From NCBI GenBank assembly GCA_016716275.1, contig JADJWR010000001.1, positions 620,001 to 684,000 on the forward strand: DNA of 64,000 nt, in the 5' to 3' direction. Numbering within the stretch: position 1 is the first letter of the stretch; each line of letters opens with the position of its first letter. The notes under the pieces are model-generated. The model did not search any database. It was not told the DNA's origin and saw nothing but the letters and a program-made list of their open reading frames with translations. Shown one piece after another: positions 45,307 through 53,572 of the stretch. Position numbers and translations under genes: made by a program. Origin of the DNA: Burkholderiales bacterium (GTDB taxonomy: Bacteria > Pseudomonadota > Gammaproteobacteria > Burkholderiales > Burkholderiaceae_F).

Positions 45307-47097
45307 GTGTCCCTGCCGCTCGGGCCGGGACCACCCCGACGCCGAGTCGTGGGCGCGCCGGCCGAGGCGGAGTCCCTGTTGCTGATCGCTGAACAGTCAT
45401 CGACCGAAGTTGCCGAGGAGCGCGTGCTGCTCGGGCAGCGGCTCGTCGCCGAGGGCAAGCTCGCGGCGCGCGACCTCGACCGCGCGCTGACGGCGCAGCG
45501 CGAGACCGGCGGCCTGCTGGGCCGGGTACTCGTGCGACTCGGCCTGGTCTCCGAGCTCGACGTGGCGCGCGCGCTGGCGGCGCAGATGCAGCTGCCGCTG
45601 GTGCTGGCCGATGCCTTCCCGGCCGTGACGCCGCTCATCGAGCAGGTGGCGCCGGCGTTTTTCCGCACCCACCGCATCCTGCCGATCGACCTGCGCGACG
45701 AGGCGCTGCAGGTGGTGATGGCCACGCCGCAGGACGAGTTCGCGCTGCGCGCGCTGCGGCTGGCCAGCGGCCTGAAGGTGGTGCCGGCGATCGGCGTCGA
45801 GTCGGAGATCGACGCGGCGCTGGCGCGCGCGCTCGAGGGCGAGGGGCGCGAAGACGGCGACGCCGAGGAGTCGGACGCGGCCTCGGCGAGCGATTTCGTC
45901 GAGCACCTGCGCGACCTGGCGAGCGAGGCGCCGGTCATCCGGCTGGTCAACGTGCTGGTGAGCCGGGTCACCGACCTGCGCGCCTCCGACATCCACCTCG
46001 AGCCTTTCGACGACGGGCTGCACGTGCGCTACCGGGTCGACGGCGAGATCGACACCTACGAGGTGATCGAGCCGCGGCTGGCCGCCGCGGTCGTCTCGCG
46101 GATGAAGCTGCTGGCGCAACTGAACATCGCCGAGCGCCGGCTGCCGCAGGACGGGCGCATCAAGACGCGGGTGAAGGGCCGCGAGCTCGACCTGCGCGTG
46201 TCGACCGTGCCGACGGTGCACGGCGAGAGCGTAGTGCTGCGCGTGCTCGACCGCGCCAGCATGCGCTTTTCCCTCGCCGAGCTCGGCTTCAGCCCGGACA
46301 CGCTGCACCGCTTCGAGGCGCTGCTGGCGCGGCCGCACGGCATCCTGCTGGTGACCGGCCCGACCGGCTCCGGCAAGACGACCACGCTTTACGGCGCGCT
46401 GTCGAAGCTCGACGCCAATGCGCTGAAGATCCTGACCGTCGAGGACCCGGTCGAGTACCAGCTCGACGGCGTCAACCAGATCCACGTCCATCCGCAGATC
46501 GGCCTGACCTTCGCCAGCGCGCTGCGCTCGATCCTGCGGCAGGACCCCGACATCATCATGATCGGCGAGATGCGCGACGGCGAGACGGCGCAGATCGCCG
46601 TGCAGTCGGCGCTGACCGGCCACCTGGTGCTGTCGACCCTGCACACCAACACCGCCGCCAGCGCGGTGGTGCGGATGACCGACATGGGGGTGGAACGGTA
46701 TCTGATCACCTCCACCGTCAACGGCGTGCTGTCGCAGCGGCTGGTTCGCCGCTTGTGCGAGCAGTGCCGGCGGCCGGCCGAGCTGCCGGCGGAGATCGTC
46801 GCCAGCAGCGGCCTGGCGCGCTTCCTGCAGCCTGGCCAGTCGCCGATGAGCGCGCCGGGCTGCGCCGCCTGCCGCGGCAGCGGCTACTGGGGCCGCGCCG
46901 CGATCCACGAACTGCTGGTGGTCGACGAGCCGGTCCGCGAGGCGATCCTGCGCGGCGCCGACGCCTCGCAGCTGCACGAGATCGCGCGCAAGGGCGGCCT
47001 CGTCACGCTGTACGAGGACGGCCTGCGCAAGGTCGCCGCCGGCGTGACCAGCCTCGAGGAAGTGCTGCGCGTGACGCAGGACCAGAGCGATGGCTGA
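45307..47097 (+). CDS. gspE: type II secretion ATPase GspE
   Basis: A 596-residue cytoplasmic hexameric ATPase driving pseudopilus assembly. The N-terminal GspE/MshEN domain spans residues about 38-150. The C-terminal motor has Walker A GPTGSGKTTTLYGAL, the Asp box DPDIIMIGEMRDGETA and the His box TGHLVLSTLHTN. The zinc tetracysteine is present as CEQC and CAAC about 45 residues later. GTG start at 45307 has no clear ribosome binding site; a later GTG at about codon 15 is possible. First gene of the secretion operon; overlaps gspF by 8 bases. Confidence 0.95.
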   Translation: MSLPLGPGPPRRRVVGAPAEAESLLLIAEQSSTEVAEERVLLGQRLVAEGKLAARDLDRALTAQRETGGLLGRVLVRLGLVSELDVARALAAQMQLPLVLADAFPAVTPLIEQVAPAFFRTHRILPIDLRDEALQVVMATPQDEFALRALRLASGLKVVPAIGVESEIDAALARALEGEGREDGDAEESDAASASDFVEHLRDLASEAPVIRLVNVLVSRVTDLRASDIHLEPFDDGLHVRYRVDGEIDTYEVIEPRLAAAVVSRMKLLAQLNIAERRLPQDGRIKTRVKGRELDLRVSTVPTVHGESVVLRVLDRASMRFSLAELGFSPDTLHRFEALLARPHGILLVTGPTGSGKTTTLYGALSKLDANALKILTVEDPVEYQLDGVNQIHVHPQIGLTFASALRSILRQDPDIIMIGEMRDGETAQIAVQSALTGHLVLSTLHTNTAASAVVRMTDMGVERYLITSTVNGVLSQRLVRRLCEQCRRPAELPAEIVASSGLARFLQPGQSPMSAPGCAACRGSGYWGRAAIHELLVVDEPVREAILRGADASQLHEIARKGGLVTLYEDGLRKVAAGVTSLEEVLRVTQDQSDG

Positions 47098-48331
47098 GTT
47101 CGCCTACAAGGCGGCCAGTGCCGGCGGCGGCCTGGTCGAGGGCCGCATCGAGGCGCGCAGCCGCGACGAGGCGATCCGCCGCCTGGTCGATCAGGGCCTG
47201 ACGCCGGTCGGCGTGTTCGACCGCGCCGCCGCGCCGGCCGCTGCCGCCGCCGGCGCGGCGAAGCCCTCGGCGCGCCGCTGGGCACTCGGCGGCGACAAGC
47301 CGACGCGCACCGAGATCCTGGCGCTTACCTCGGAACTCGCGGTGATGCTGCGCGCCGGCCTGCCGCTCGACGGCGCCCTGCGCGTGCTGCTCGGCATGGA
47401 TCACCGGCCGCCGGTGTCGGCGCTGGTCTCGCAGATCCTCGAGTCGGTCAAGGGCGGCACGCCGCTGTCGCGCGCGCTTGCCGCACGCGGCGAACTGTTC
47501 GGTCCGTTCTACGTCAACATGGTCCGCTCGGGCGAGGCGAGCGGCCAGCTCGGCGCGGTGCTCACCCGGCTGGTCGAGCACCTGGAGCGGATGCGCGCGC
47601 TGCGCGAGAGCGTCGTCTCGGCGCTGATCTACCCGGCCATCCTGCTGTCGGTGGCGGTGCTGTCGGTGCTGGCGATCCTGATCTTCATCGTGCCGCAGTT
47701 CGAGCAGCTTTTCCGCGACGCCAGGGAGGCGCTGCCGCTGGCCACGCGGATCGTGCTGGGCGCCGGGCAGCTGGTGCTCGGCTATGGCGTCTACCTGCTT
47801 GCCGGGCTGGTTCTCGGCGGCTACGCCTTCGTGCGCTGGCTGCGCTCGGCCCCGGGCCAGCGCTGGTGGCAGGCGCAGCTGGCGCGGCTGCCGGTGCTCG
47901 GCCGGGTGCGCCACGAATACAACCTGGCCCGCTTCGCGCGCACCTTCGGCACGCTGCTGGCCAACGGCGTGCCGATCCTCACCGCGCTGGGCATCGCCGG
48001 CGAGACGCTGGAGGACGTGCAGCTGCGCGACGCGATCAAGGGCGTCGCGCCGAAGGTGAAGTCGGGCGGGCGACTGGCAGAAGCACTCGCCGCCACCGGC
48101 AGCTTCGAGCCGCTGGCAATCAACCTGGTGCGGGTCGGCGAGGAGACCGGCACCCTCGACAAGATGGTGCTGGAGCTGGCGGCCGTCCTCGACCGCAAGG
48201 TCGAAACCGGAATCAAGCGCGGACTGACGCTGCTCGAGCCCCTGCTGATCCTCGGGCTGGGCCTGGTGATCGCCGTCGTGATCGTGTCGATCCTCATGGG
48301 AATTCTCACCGTCAATGAACTCGCACTCTGA
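47090..48331 (+). CDS. gspF: type II secretion inner-membrane platform protein GspF
   Basis: A 413-residue polytopic protein linking the ATPase to the pseudopilus. Two T2SSF domains: the first around residues 80-200 (LTSELAVMLRAGLPLDGAL, ALIYPAILLSVAVLSVLAIL), the second around 280-405 (FARTFGTLLANGVPILTALG, ending LVIAVVIVSILMGILTVNEL). Three membrane segments, as usual. It overlaps gspG by 17 bases. Confidence 0.96.
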   Translation: MAEFAYKAASAGGGLVEGRIEARSRDEAIRRLVDQGLTPVGVFDRAAAPAAAAAGAAKPSARRWALGGDKPTRTEILALTSELAVMLRAGLPLDGALRVLLGMDHRPPVSALVSQILESVKGGTPLSRALAARGELFGPFYVNMVRSGEASGQLGAVLTRLVEHLERMRALRESVVSALIYPAILLSVAVLSVLAILIFIVPQFEQLFRDAREALPLATRIVLGAGQLVLGYGVYLLAGLVLGGYAFVRWLRSAPGQRWWQAQLARLPVLGRVRHEYNLARFARTFGTLLANGVPILTALGIAGETLEDVQLRDAIKGVAPKVKSGGRLAEALAATGSFEPLAINLVRVGEETGTLDKMVLELAAVLDRKVETGIKRGLTLLEPLLILGLGLVIAVVIVSILMGILTVNELAL

Positions 48332-48764
48332 AACCAGGAATTTCGCGCCGCTGCGGCGCGCCCGCGGCTTCACGCTGATCGAGCTGCTGGTCGTGCTGGC
48401 CATCCTCGGCCTGCTGATCGGCCTGGTCGGCCCGCGCTTCCTCGGCCAGCTCGGCGGCGCGAAGAGCAAGACCGCCGCCATCCAGATCCACGACCTCGAG
48501 AAGGGGCTCGAGCTGTTCAAGCTCGACGTCGGCCGCTTCCCGACCAGCGAGGAAGGCCTCGACGCGCTGCTCAGGCAGCCTGCCAACGCGCGCGGCTGGA
48601 ACGGCCCGTACCTGAAGGGCAGCTCGGTGCCTGAGGATCCGTGGGGCCGGCCTTACAAGTACTCGTACGCCGGCGCGGCCGAGCCGGAGATCGTCTCGCT
48701 CGGCGGCGACGGCGCACCCGGCGGCGAAGGCGAGAACGCCGACGTCAGCAGCACCCGGCAGTAG
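48315..48764 (+). CDS. gspG: major pseudopilin GspG
   Basis: A 149-residue type IV-like prepilin. The cleavage site is RARG^FTLIELLVVLAILGLLIG with Glu at +5, followed by the typical N-terminal helix. The C-terminal region has the GspG blocks KLDVGRFPTSEEGLDALL, WNGPYLKGSSVPEDPWGRPY and EIVSLGGDGAPGGEGENADV, which includes calcium-site residues. It forms the body of the pseudopilus after processing by the prepilin peptidase, which is not in the window. Confidence 0.97.
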   Translation: MNSHSETRNFAPLRRARGFTLIELLVVLAILGLLIGLVGPRFLGQLGGAKSKTAAIQIHDLEKGLELFKLDVGRFPTSEEGLDALLRQPANARGWNGPYLKGSSVPEDPWGRPYKYSYAGAAEPEIVSLGGDGAPGGEGENADVSSTRQ

Positions 48765-48801
48765 CGGCGCTGCCATCGGTGACGAACGCAATCTGCACCC
48801 C

Positions 48802-49248
48802 ATGACCAACACGCGCGGCTTCACCCTGGTCGAACTGCTGGTGGTGCTGGCCATTGCCGGCGCGCTGCTGGCGGTGGCGCCGGTGGCGCTGCAGCGCTAC
48901 CGGGAGTCGACCGACTACCGCAACACGCTGCGCATGATCGCCGCCGGGCTGACCGAGGCCCGCAACACCGCGCTCACCGGCGGCCGGGTGGTCGCCTTCC
49001 GTGTCGATCTGGCGGGCCGCCACTACGGCGTCGACGGTGGCTTGCAGCGCGAACTGCCGGAGAGCATCGTCGTTCGCGCCACGGTGGCCGATACCGATCT
49101 GGCCGACGACGTTGCCCGCATCCGCTTCTTTCCCGGCGGCAACGCCACCGGCGGCAGCATCGAAGTGATCCGGCCTTCCGGAACCGGCGCGCGCCTGCGC
49201 ACCGACTGGCTCGACGGGCGGGTGTCGCTCGAGGGGTTGTCGCCGTGA
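48802..49248 (+). CDS. gspH: minor pseudopilin GspH
   Basis: A 148-residue prepilin-like protein with TRG^FTLVELLVVLAIAGALLAV at the N-terminus and a GspH/FimT-type C-terminal domain (IIAAGLTEARNTALTGGRVVAF). Gene order after gspG supports the assignment. It overlaps gspI by 4 bases. Confidence 0.9.
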   Translation: MTNTRGFTLVELLVVLAIAGALLAVAPVALQRYRESTDYRNTLRMIAAGLTEARNTALTGGRVVAFRVDLAGRHYGVDGGLQRELPESIVVRATVADTDLADDVARIRFFPGGNATGGSIEVIRPSGTGARLRTDWLDGRVSLEGLSP

Positions 49249-49646
49249 TGCGCGCGGCGCACCGGTCGGCCGGCTTCACGCTGCTGGAGGTGGTGGTGGC
49301 GCTGGCGATCATGGCGATCGCCCTCGGCGTGCTTTATCGCGCCGTCGGCGGCGGCGTGCGCACGGTCGGCGACCTGTCTTCCTACAGCCGCGCCGTGGCG
49401 ATCGGCGAATCGGTGCTGCAGATGCGCGAGGCGGTGCCGGCCGAGGGCTGGAACGACGCAGGCGAGTGGCAGGGTTTCCGCTGGTCGGTGGCGAGTGCGC
49501 CGTACCAGGCCGGCAGCGGCGCCGGTGTGCCGCTGCATCGCGTGCAGGTCGACGTCGGCTGGTCCGACGGCCTGCGCGAGCGCAGTTTCTCGCTGGTCAG
49601 CCTGCGGCCGGAGCGGGTGGTGCGACCGCGGGCGGGGGGACGATGA
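49245..49646 (+). CDS. gspI: minor pseudopilin GspI
   Basis: A 133-residue prepilin: RSAG^FTLLEVVVALAIMAIALG, then a short C-terminal domain ending in the GspI-like SLVSLRPERVV. Part of the I-J-K tip complex that primes pseudopilus assembly. Overlaps gspJ by 4 bases (ATGA). Confidence 0.9.
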   Translation: MMRAAHRSAGFTLLEVVVALAIMAIALGVLYRAVGGGVRTVGDLSSYSRAVAIGESVLQMREAVPAEGWNDAGEWQGFRWSVASAPYQAGSGAGVPLHRVQVDVGWSDGLRERSFSLVSLRPERVVRPRAGGR

Positions 49647-50305
49647 CACTTCGCCGGCGCCGCGGTTTCACCCTGGTCGAGGTGCTGGTCGCCACGGCAT
49701 TGCTGTCGCTGGTGACGCTCGGCCTGCTCACCGCGATGCGGTCGTTTGCGCAGACCGAGACGCGGATCGACGAGCGAATCCGCACTGACGACGACCTGCG
49801 GGCCACCGAGAGGTTTCTACGGTCGGTGATGGCGACGGTGTCGGCGCGGCCGCGGGCCACGCCGGCCGGCGCGCCGAAGCAGGTCGACTTCGTCGGTGGC
49901 GAGGATGCGATGCGCTGGATCGGCGTCATGCCGGCACGCCACGGGGCGGGCGGCCTGTACCGCTTCCACCTGTATGCACGAGCGGCCACCACCGAGGCGC
50001 CGGCGGCGCTGGTGCTCGAGTTCGTGCCGTTCGTTCCCGGCTTCGAGGCGCCGCTCGACGCGGCGGCGCTGCAGACGCGCGCGATGGCGACGGCTAGTGG
50101 CGGGATCCGCTTCCGCTATCAGGAAGATCCCGAGTCGGGTGAGCAGTGGCTGGCCCAGTGGCCGCACAACGACCGCCTGCCGCGCCGCATCGGCCTGAGC
50201 GTCGCCAACGACCGGCTGCCCTGGCCGGAACTGGTCGTCGGCGTTCTGCCGGTCGCCGGCCCGACGCAGGTCGGGCGGGCCGGCATCGACGTGGGGCCGC
50301 TTTGA
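49643..50305 (+). CDS. gspJ: minor pseudopilin GspJ
   Basis: A 220-residue prepilin with RRRG^FTLVEVLVATALLSLVTLG and a larger C-terminal domain. Position between I and K, and length, fit GspJ of the tip complex. The start ATG is inside the gspI stop. Its stop overlaps the gspK start by one base. Confidence 0.9.
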   Translation: MTLRRRRGFTLVEVLVATALLSLVTLGLLTAMRSFAQTETRIDERIRTDDDLRATERFLRSVMATVSARPRATPAGAPKQVDFVGGEDAMRWIGVMPARHGAGGLYRFHLYARAATTEAPAALVLEFVPFVPGFEAPLDAAALQTRAMATASGGIRFRYQEDPESGEQWLAQWPHNDRLPRRIGLSVANDRLPWPELVVGVLPVAGPTQVGRAGIDVGPL

Positions 50306-51276
50306 TGAGGGCGCGTGCCTCGGCGCCGTCGCTGCCGCGTCGTGCGTACCGGCGCGATTGCGTCCGGATGCGTTGCCCGGCGGTGCGCCTCGGCCGCTCG
50401 CGCGCCGGCGGCCTGGCGCTGGTGGCGGTGCTGTGGATGGTCGCGGCGCTGATGGTGACCGTAACCGGCGTGATCTACGCCGTGCGCGGCGAAGTGCGTA
50501 CCGTGGCCTCGTTGCGGGAGATGGCGGTGGCCGGCGCGCTGGCTGACGCCGGACTGGTGATTACCGCTGGTGAGCTGGCCGCTGCGAAGGTGCGGGAAAG
50601 CCGGCTGGTGCAGGCGGAGGTACCGTTCGAGCAGACGGCGGTCGGCATCCGGGTGGTGCCACTGACCGGCTTGATCGACCTGAATTCGGCGCCTGAGCCG
50701 CTGCTCGCCGATCTGATCGCCGTGGCCGGCGAACTGGATCGCAGCGATGCGGCGCGTCTGGCGCAGCGGATCGTCGACTGGCGCGACGCCGACGACCAGC
50801 CGCAGCCGGAGGGCGCCGAGGACGCGGCCTATGCCGCTGCTGGCTCGCCGTTCCGCACGCGCGGCGGACCGTTCGAGGCGATCGAGGATCTGCTGCAGGT
50901 GCTCGGCGTCGACTTCGATCTGTACGAGCGGCTGCGGCCGCTGGTGACCGTGCACGCGCGGGGCAACGGCCGCGTCGACCCGGCCGCCGCGCCGCTGCCG
51001 GTGCTTCGCGTGCTGGCGGCCGGCAACGAGCAGGTCGCCGGCGCCTACGCCAGCGCGCGCGAGGCCAGCGGTGCGCTGGCCGACACGACCCGCTTTCCGG
51101 TGGCATTCGTCGCGCGTGCGCCAACCAGCCGCTACCTGATCGAAGCGTCGGTGCCGTTGTCCAACGGCGCCCTGCTGGTGACGCGGCGGATCCTCGACGT
51201 GGCGGCGGCCTACCAGGGACTGCCCTGGGAAACGCTGTGGGCCGAGCGCGTCGTCGAAGCGCGAGGGGATGGCTGA
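50305..51276 (+). CDS. gspK: minor pseudopilin GspK
   Basis: A 323-residue tip pseudopilin. The hydrophobic N-terminal helix SRAG^GLALVAVLWMVAALMVTV lacks Glu at +5, the normal exception for GspK. The leader before the cleavage site is unusually long (about 37 residues with many Arg), so a later start is possible. The GspK C-terminal domains show GLIDLNSAPEPLLADLI and DWRDADDQPQPEGAED (calcium-binding-like acidic loop). Overlaps gspL by 8 bases. Confidence 0.92.
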   Translation: MRARASAPSLPRRAYRRDCVRMRCPAVRLGRSRAGGLALVAVLWMVAALMVTVTGVIYAVRGEVRTVASLREMAVAGALADAGLVITAGELAAAKVRESRLVQAEVPFEQTAVGIRVVPLTGLIDLNSAPEPLLADLIAVAGELDRSDAARLAQRIVDWRDADDQPQPEGAEDAAYAAAGSPFRTRGGPFEAIEDLLQVLGVDFDLYERLRPLVTVHARGNGRVDPAAAPLPVLRVLAAGNEQVAGAYASAREASGALADTTRFPVAFVARAPTSRYLIEASVPLSNGALLVTRRILDVAAAYQGLPWETLWAERVVEARGDG

Positions 51277-52306
51277 GACGATGGCGTTGACTCTCGATCG
51301 AAGCAGCATGCGCCTGTTCGGCATCGACCTGGCGGCGGCTCCGGGCTACCTGCGCGACGGCTGGGCGGAGGCGCTGCGCTGGCCGGCGCTGCGCTGGCTG
51401 ACGCCGGATGAGGCCGTGCGCGTGTTCGGCGCCGACGGCACCGAGTCGGTGCGGCAGGGCGTCTCGGCGCGTCGCATCGACCCGCCGGCCAAGGTGCGCT
51501 TCGTGGCGATCGAACTGGCCGAGGAGTCGTTGCTGCGGCGCTCGCTGTCGCTGCCGCGGCTGACCGACGAGGACCTGCGCCAGGCGGTCGAACTCGACGT
51601 GCGTGCGGCCAGCCCGTTCGCCGAGGACGACACCATCTGGGGCTTCGATGCGCAGCGCGGCGAACGGATGCGGGTCGAGATCGCCTTGACGTCGCGCAAG
51701 CTGGTCGAGCGGCAGATCGAGGCGCTTGGACCCCGTCTCGGCGGGCTGCAGCCGGAGCTGTGGGCCGGCGGCGAGCGGCCCTTCGTGATTCCCGGCTACG
51801 GTGAGCCGGCACGGCTGGCCAGCGCGCGCCGCATGCGGCTGGCCCTGTTTGCGCTGCTGGCGTTGACCGCAGCGCTGCTCGGCGCCCTGGCGGTCACGCC
51901 GACGCTGCAGTTGCGCGAGCGCGCCCTGGAGGCGGTCGGCAAGCGGGAGCAGCTCGCTCGCGCGGTTGCGCCGCAGTCGCAGATGCGCGACGAGCTGACC
52001 CGCCTGGGCGACCAGATCCGTCTGCTCGGCGCGGCGTCCGAGCGGCGACGCGACGTGGTGGCGTTGATCGACCAGATCACGCGCCAGCTGCCCGATGACG
52101 CGACCCTCACCCGGATGGAGATCACCGGCGGCGTCGTGCGCCTCATCGGCCAGGCGGACAACGCGGCGCAGCTGCTGCAGACGCTGGGCGCGAATCCGGC
52201 CTTCCGTGATGTCCGCGCACCGTCCGGGATTGCCAAGGCACCGGCCGGCGGCAAGGAAGGCTTCACGATCGAGTTTCGCGTCGACGGCGAGGGGAAGTCG
52301 CCGTGA
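51269..52306 (+). CDS. gspL: type II secretion protein GspL (short, PilM/PilN-like)
   Basis: A 345-residue bitopic inner-membrane protein that recruits the ATPase. Residues 1-185 are a cytoplasmic, actin-like region (RLFGIDLAAAPGYLR, PSPFAEDD-like RAASPFAEDDTIWGF). One membrane helix lies at about 190-212. A periplasmic PilN-like ferredoxin-fold region follows (DVVALIDQITRQLPDDATLTRMEI). It is shorter than the roughly 400 residues of E. coli or Vibrio GspL. Overlaps gspK and gspM. Confidence 0.85.
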   Translation: MAETMALTLDRSSMRLFGIDLAAAPGYLRDGWAEALRWPALRWLTPDEAVRVFGADGTESVRQGVSARRIDPPAKVRFVAIELAEESLLRRSLSLPRLTDEDLRQAVELDVRAASPFAEDDTIWGFDAQRGERMRVEIALTSRKLVERQIEALGPRLGGLQPELWAGGERPFVIPGYGEPARLASARRMRLALFALLALTAALLGALAVTPTLQLRERALEAVGKREQLARAVAPQSQMRDELTRLGDQIRLLGAASERRRDVVALIDQITRQLPDDATLTRMEITGGVVRLIGQADNAAQLLQTLGANPAFRDVRAPSGIAKAPAGGKEGFTIEFRVDGEGKSP

Positions 52307-52854
52307 ACCTGCTGCAGCGCCGGGCACTGATCTCGGTCGCCGTCACCGTCGGGGCGGTGCTGGCGCTGGCCGTCCTGGCCGGCCAGTACGTCGTCCGCAC
52401 GCATCTGTGGGGGCTCGAACGCCTGGAAGAGATCGAGCCGCGCTATGCCCGCCTGCTGGGTCTGCGCGATGCCGGGGCGCAGCTCGAGGAAAGCCTGAAG
52501 CAGGCGCGGGCGGCGCTGCCGCGGCTCGGCCATACGGCGGACCGTGACGCGGCGCAGGTCGGCAACGACCTGCAGCAGCTGGCGCGCCGTGCGCTGCAGA
52601 CGGCCGGGCTGTCGGTGACATCCAGCCAGGTGCTGCCGCCGCGCGGCGAAGCCGGCTTCGAGCGGATCGGCGTCACGCTGCAGGCCGAGGGGGCGCTCAG
52701 CGGGGTGCAGGTGGCGCTGGCGGCGCTGCAGGCGGAGACGCCGCGGATCGCCTTCGACTCGCTGCTGCTGCAGTCGACGGGCCGCTTCGCCGAGGACGGT
52801 TCGCCGGTCGTTTCCTGCCGCCTCACGGTGGCCGTGCTGAGGCTGCAGTCATGA
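52303..52854 (+). CDS. gspM: type II secretion protein GspM (subtype b)
   Basis: A 183-residue bitopic protein: one N-terminal membrane helix (residues 8-28), a coiled-coil-prone stretch (RLEEIEPRYARLLGLR) and a ferredoxin-like C-terminal domain (LQTAGLSVTSSQVLPPR). Fits the GspM_II type found with PilN-like GspL proteins. Overlaps both neighbours by 4 bases. Confidence 0.85.
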   Translation: MNLLQRRALISVAVTVGAVLALAVLAGQYVVRTHLWGLERLEEIEPRYARLLGLRDAGAQLEESLKQARAALPRLGHTADRDAAQVGNDLQQLARRALQTAGLSVTSSQVLPPRGEAGFERIGVTLQAEGALSGVQVALAALQAETPRIAFDSLLLQSTGRFAEDGSPVVSCRLTVAVLRLQS

Positions 52855-53564
52855 GGCTGAACGCGATCGCAGCTGTGCTGGCAGTCAACGTCGCCCTCGC
52901 CGGCGCACTGGCCTACCTGTGGAGCGACGCCGACCGCCTGCGCTGGCCGGAGCCGTCGCCGCTGCCGCCGGCGCTGGACGAGGCCATCGCGGCGCCGCCA
53001 GCCGAGCCCGCCGACGTGGCGCGCTTCCGCGAGACGATCGAGCGTCCGCTGTTCGCCGTCAACCGCAAGCCGGCGCCGCGCAAGGATCAGGCGGCGGCCG
53101 AGCAGGCGGCAGATGCGCTCGCCGACGTTCGACTGCTCGGCACCTATGGCGCGGGCGACAAGGGCGGCATCGTGGTGGTCAGGGCGGGCAAGGTGGAGCG
53201 CGTGGCGATCGGCGACAGCATCGGCGGCTGGAAGGTCGCCGGCGGCGGCGCCGGCCGCGCCGCAGAGCTGGTGCGCGCCGACGGACAGCGCAAGCAGCTG
53301 GAAATGGCCTTGAACAATGCCGCGCCGGCGGTGCCCACCGAACCAGGCAAGGGCGGCACGCCGGACGCCGCCGATGCGCAAGCCGCGGTCGGCCAGCCGG
53401 CCGGCGGAGGTTCGGCTGCCCCGGCCGCGACCCAGCGTGCGACGGCGTCGCGCGGTCGCACCGCCTGGGGCGGCGCAGCCAGCCCGGAGGTGCGCCAACG
53501 GAGGCTTGATCAGATCAACCAGCGTCGTGCTGCCCGTGGGCAGCAGCCGCTTCCGAGCAGATAA
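52851..53564 (+). CDS. type II secretion GspC/GspN-like protein
   Basis: A 237-residue protein with an N-terminal membrane helix (residues about 5-23) and a homology-region-like core (residues about 82-145: DVRLLGTYGAGDKGGIVVVRAGKVERVAIGDSIGGWKV pattern). A low-complexity Ala/Gly/Pro tail ends QRRAARGQQPLPSR. The core resembles the GspC HR domain that binds the secretin N0 domain; no PDZ domain is present. Position directly before gspD fits. Databases often call such proteins GspN or GspC. Confidence 0.78.
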   Translation: MRLNAIAAVLAVNVALAGALAYLWSDADRLRWPEPSPLPPALDEAIAAPPAEPADVARFRETIERPLFAVNRKPAPRKDQAAAEQAADALADVRLLGTYGAGDKGGIVVVRAGKVERVAIGDSIGGWKVAGGGAGRAAELVRADGQRKQLEMALNNAAPAVPTEPGKGGTPDAADAQAAVGQPAGGGSAAPAATQRATASRGRTAWGGAASPEVRQRRLDQINQRRAARGQQPLPSR

Positions 53565-53572
53565 GAGGTCGC

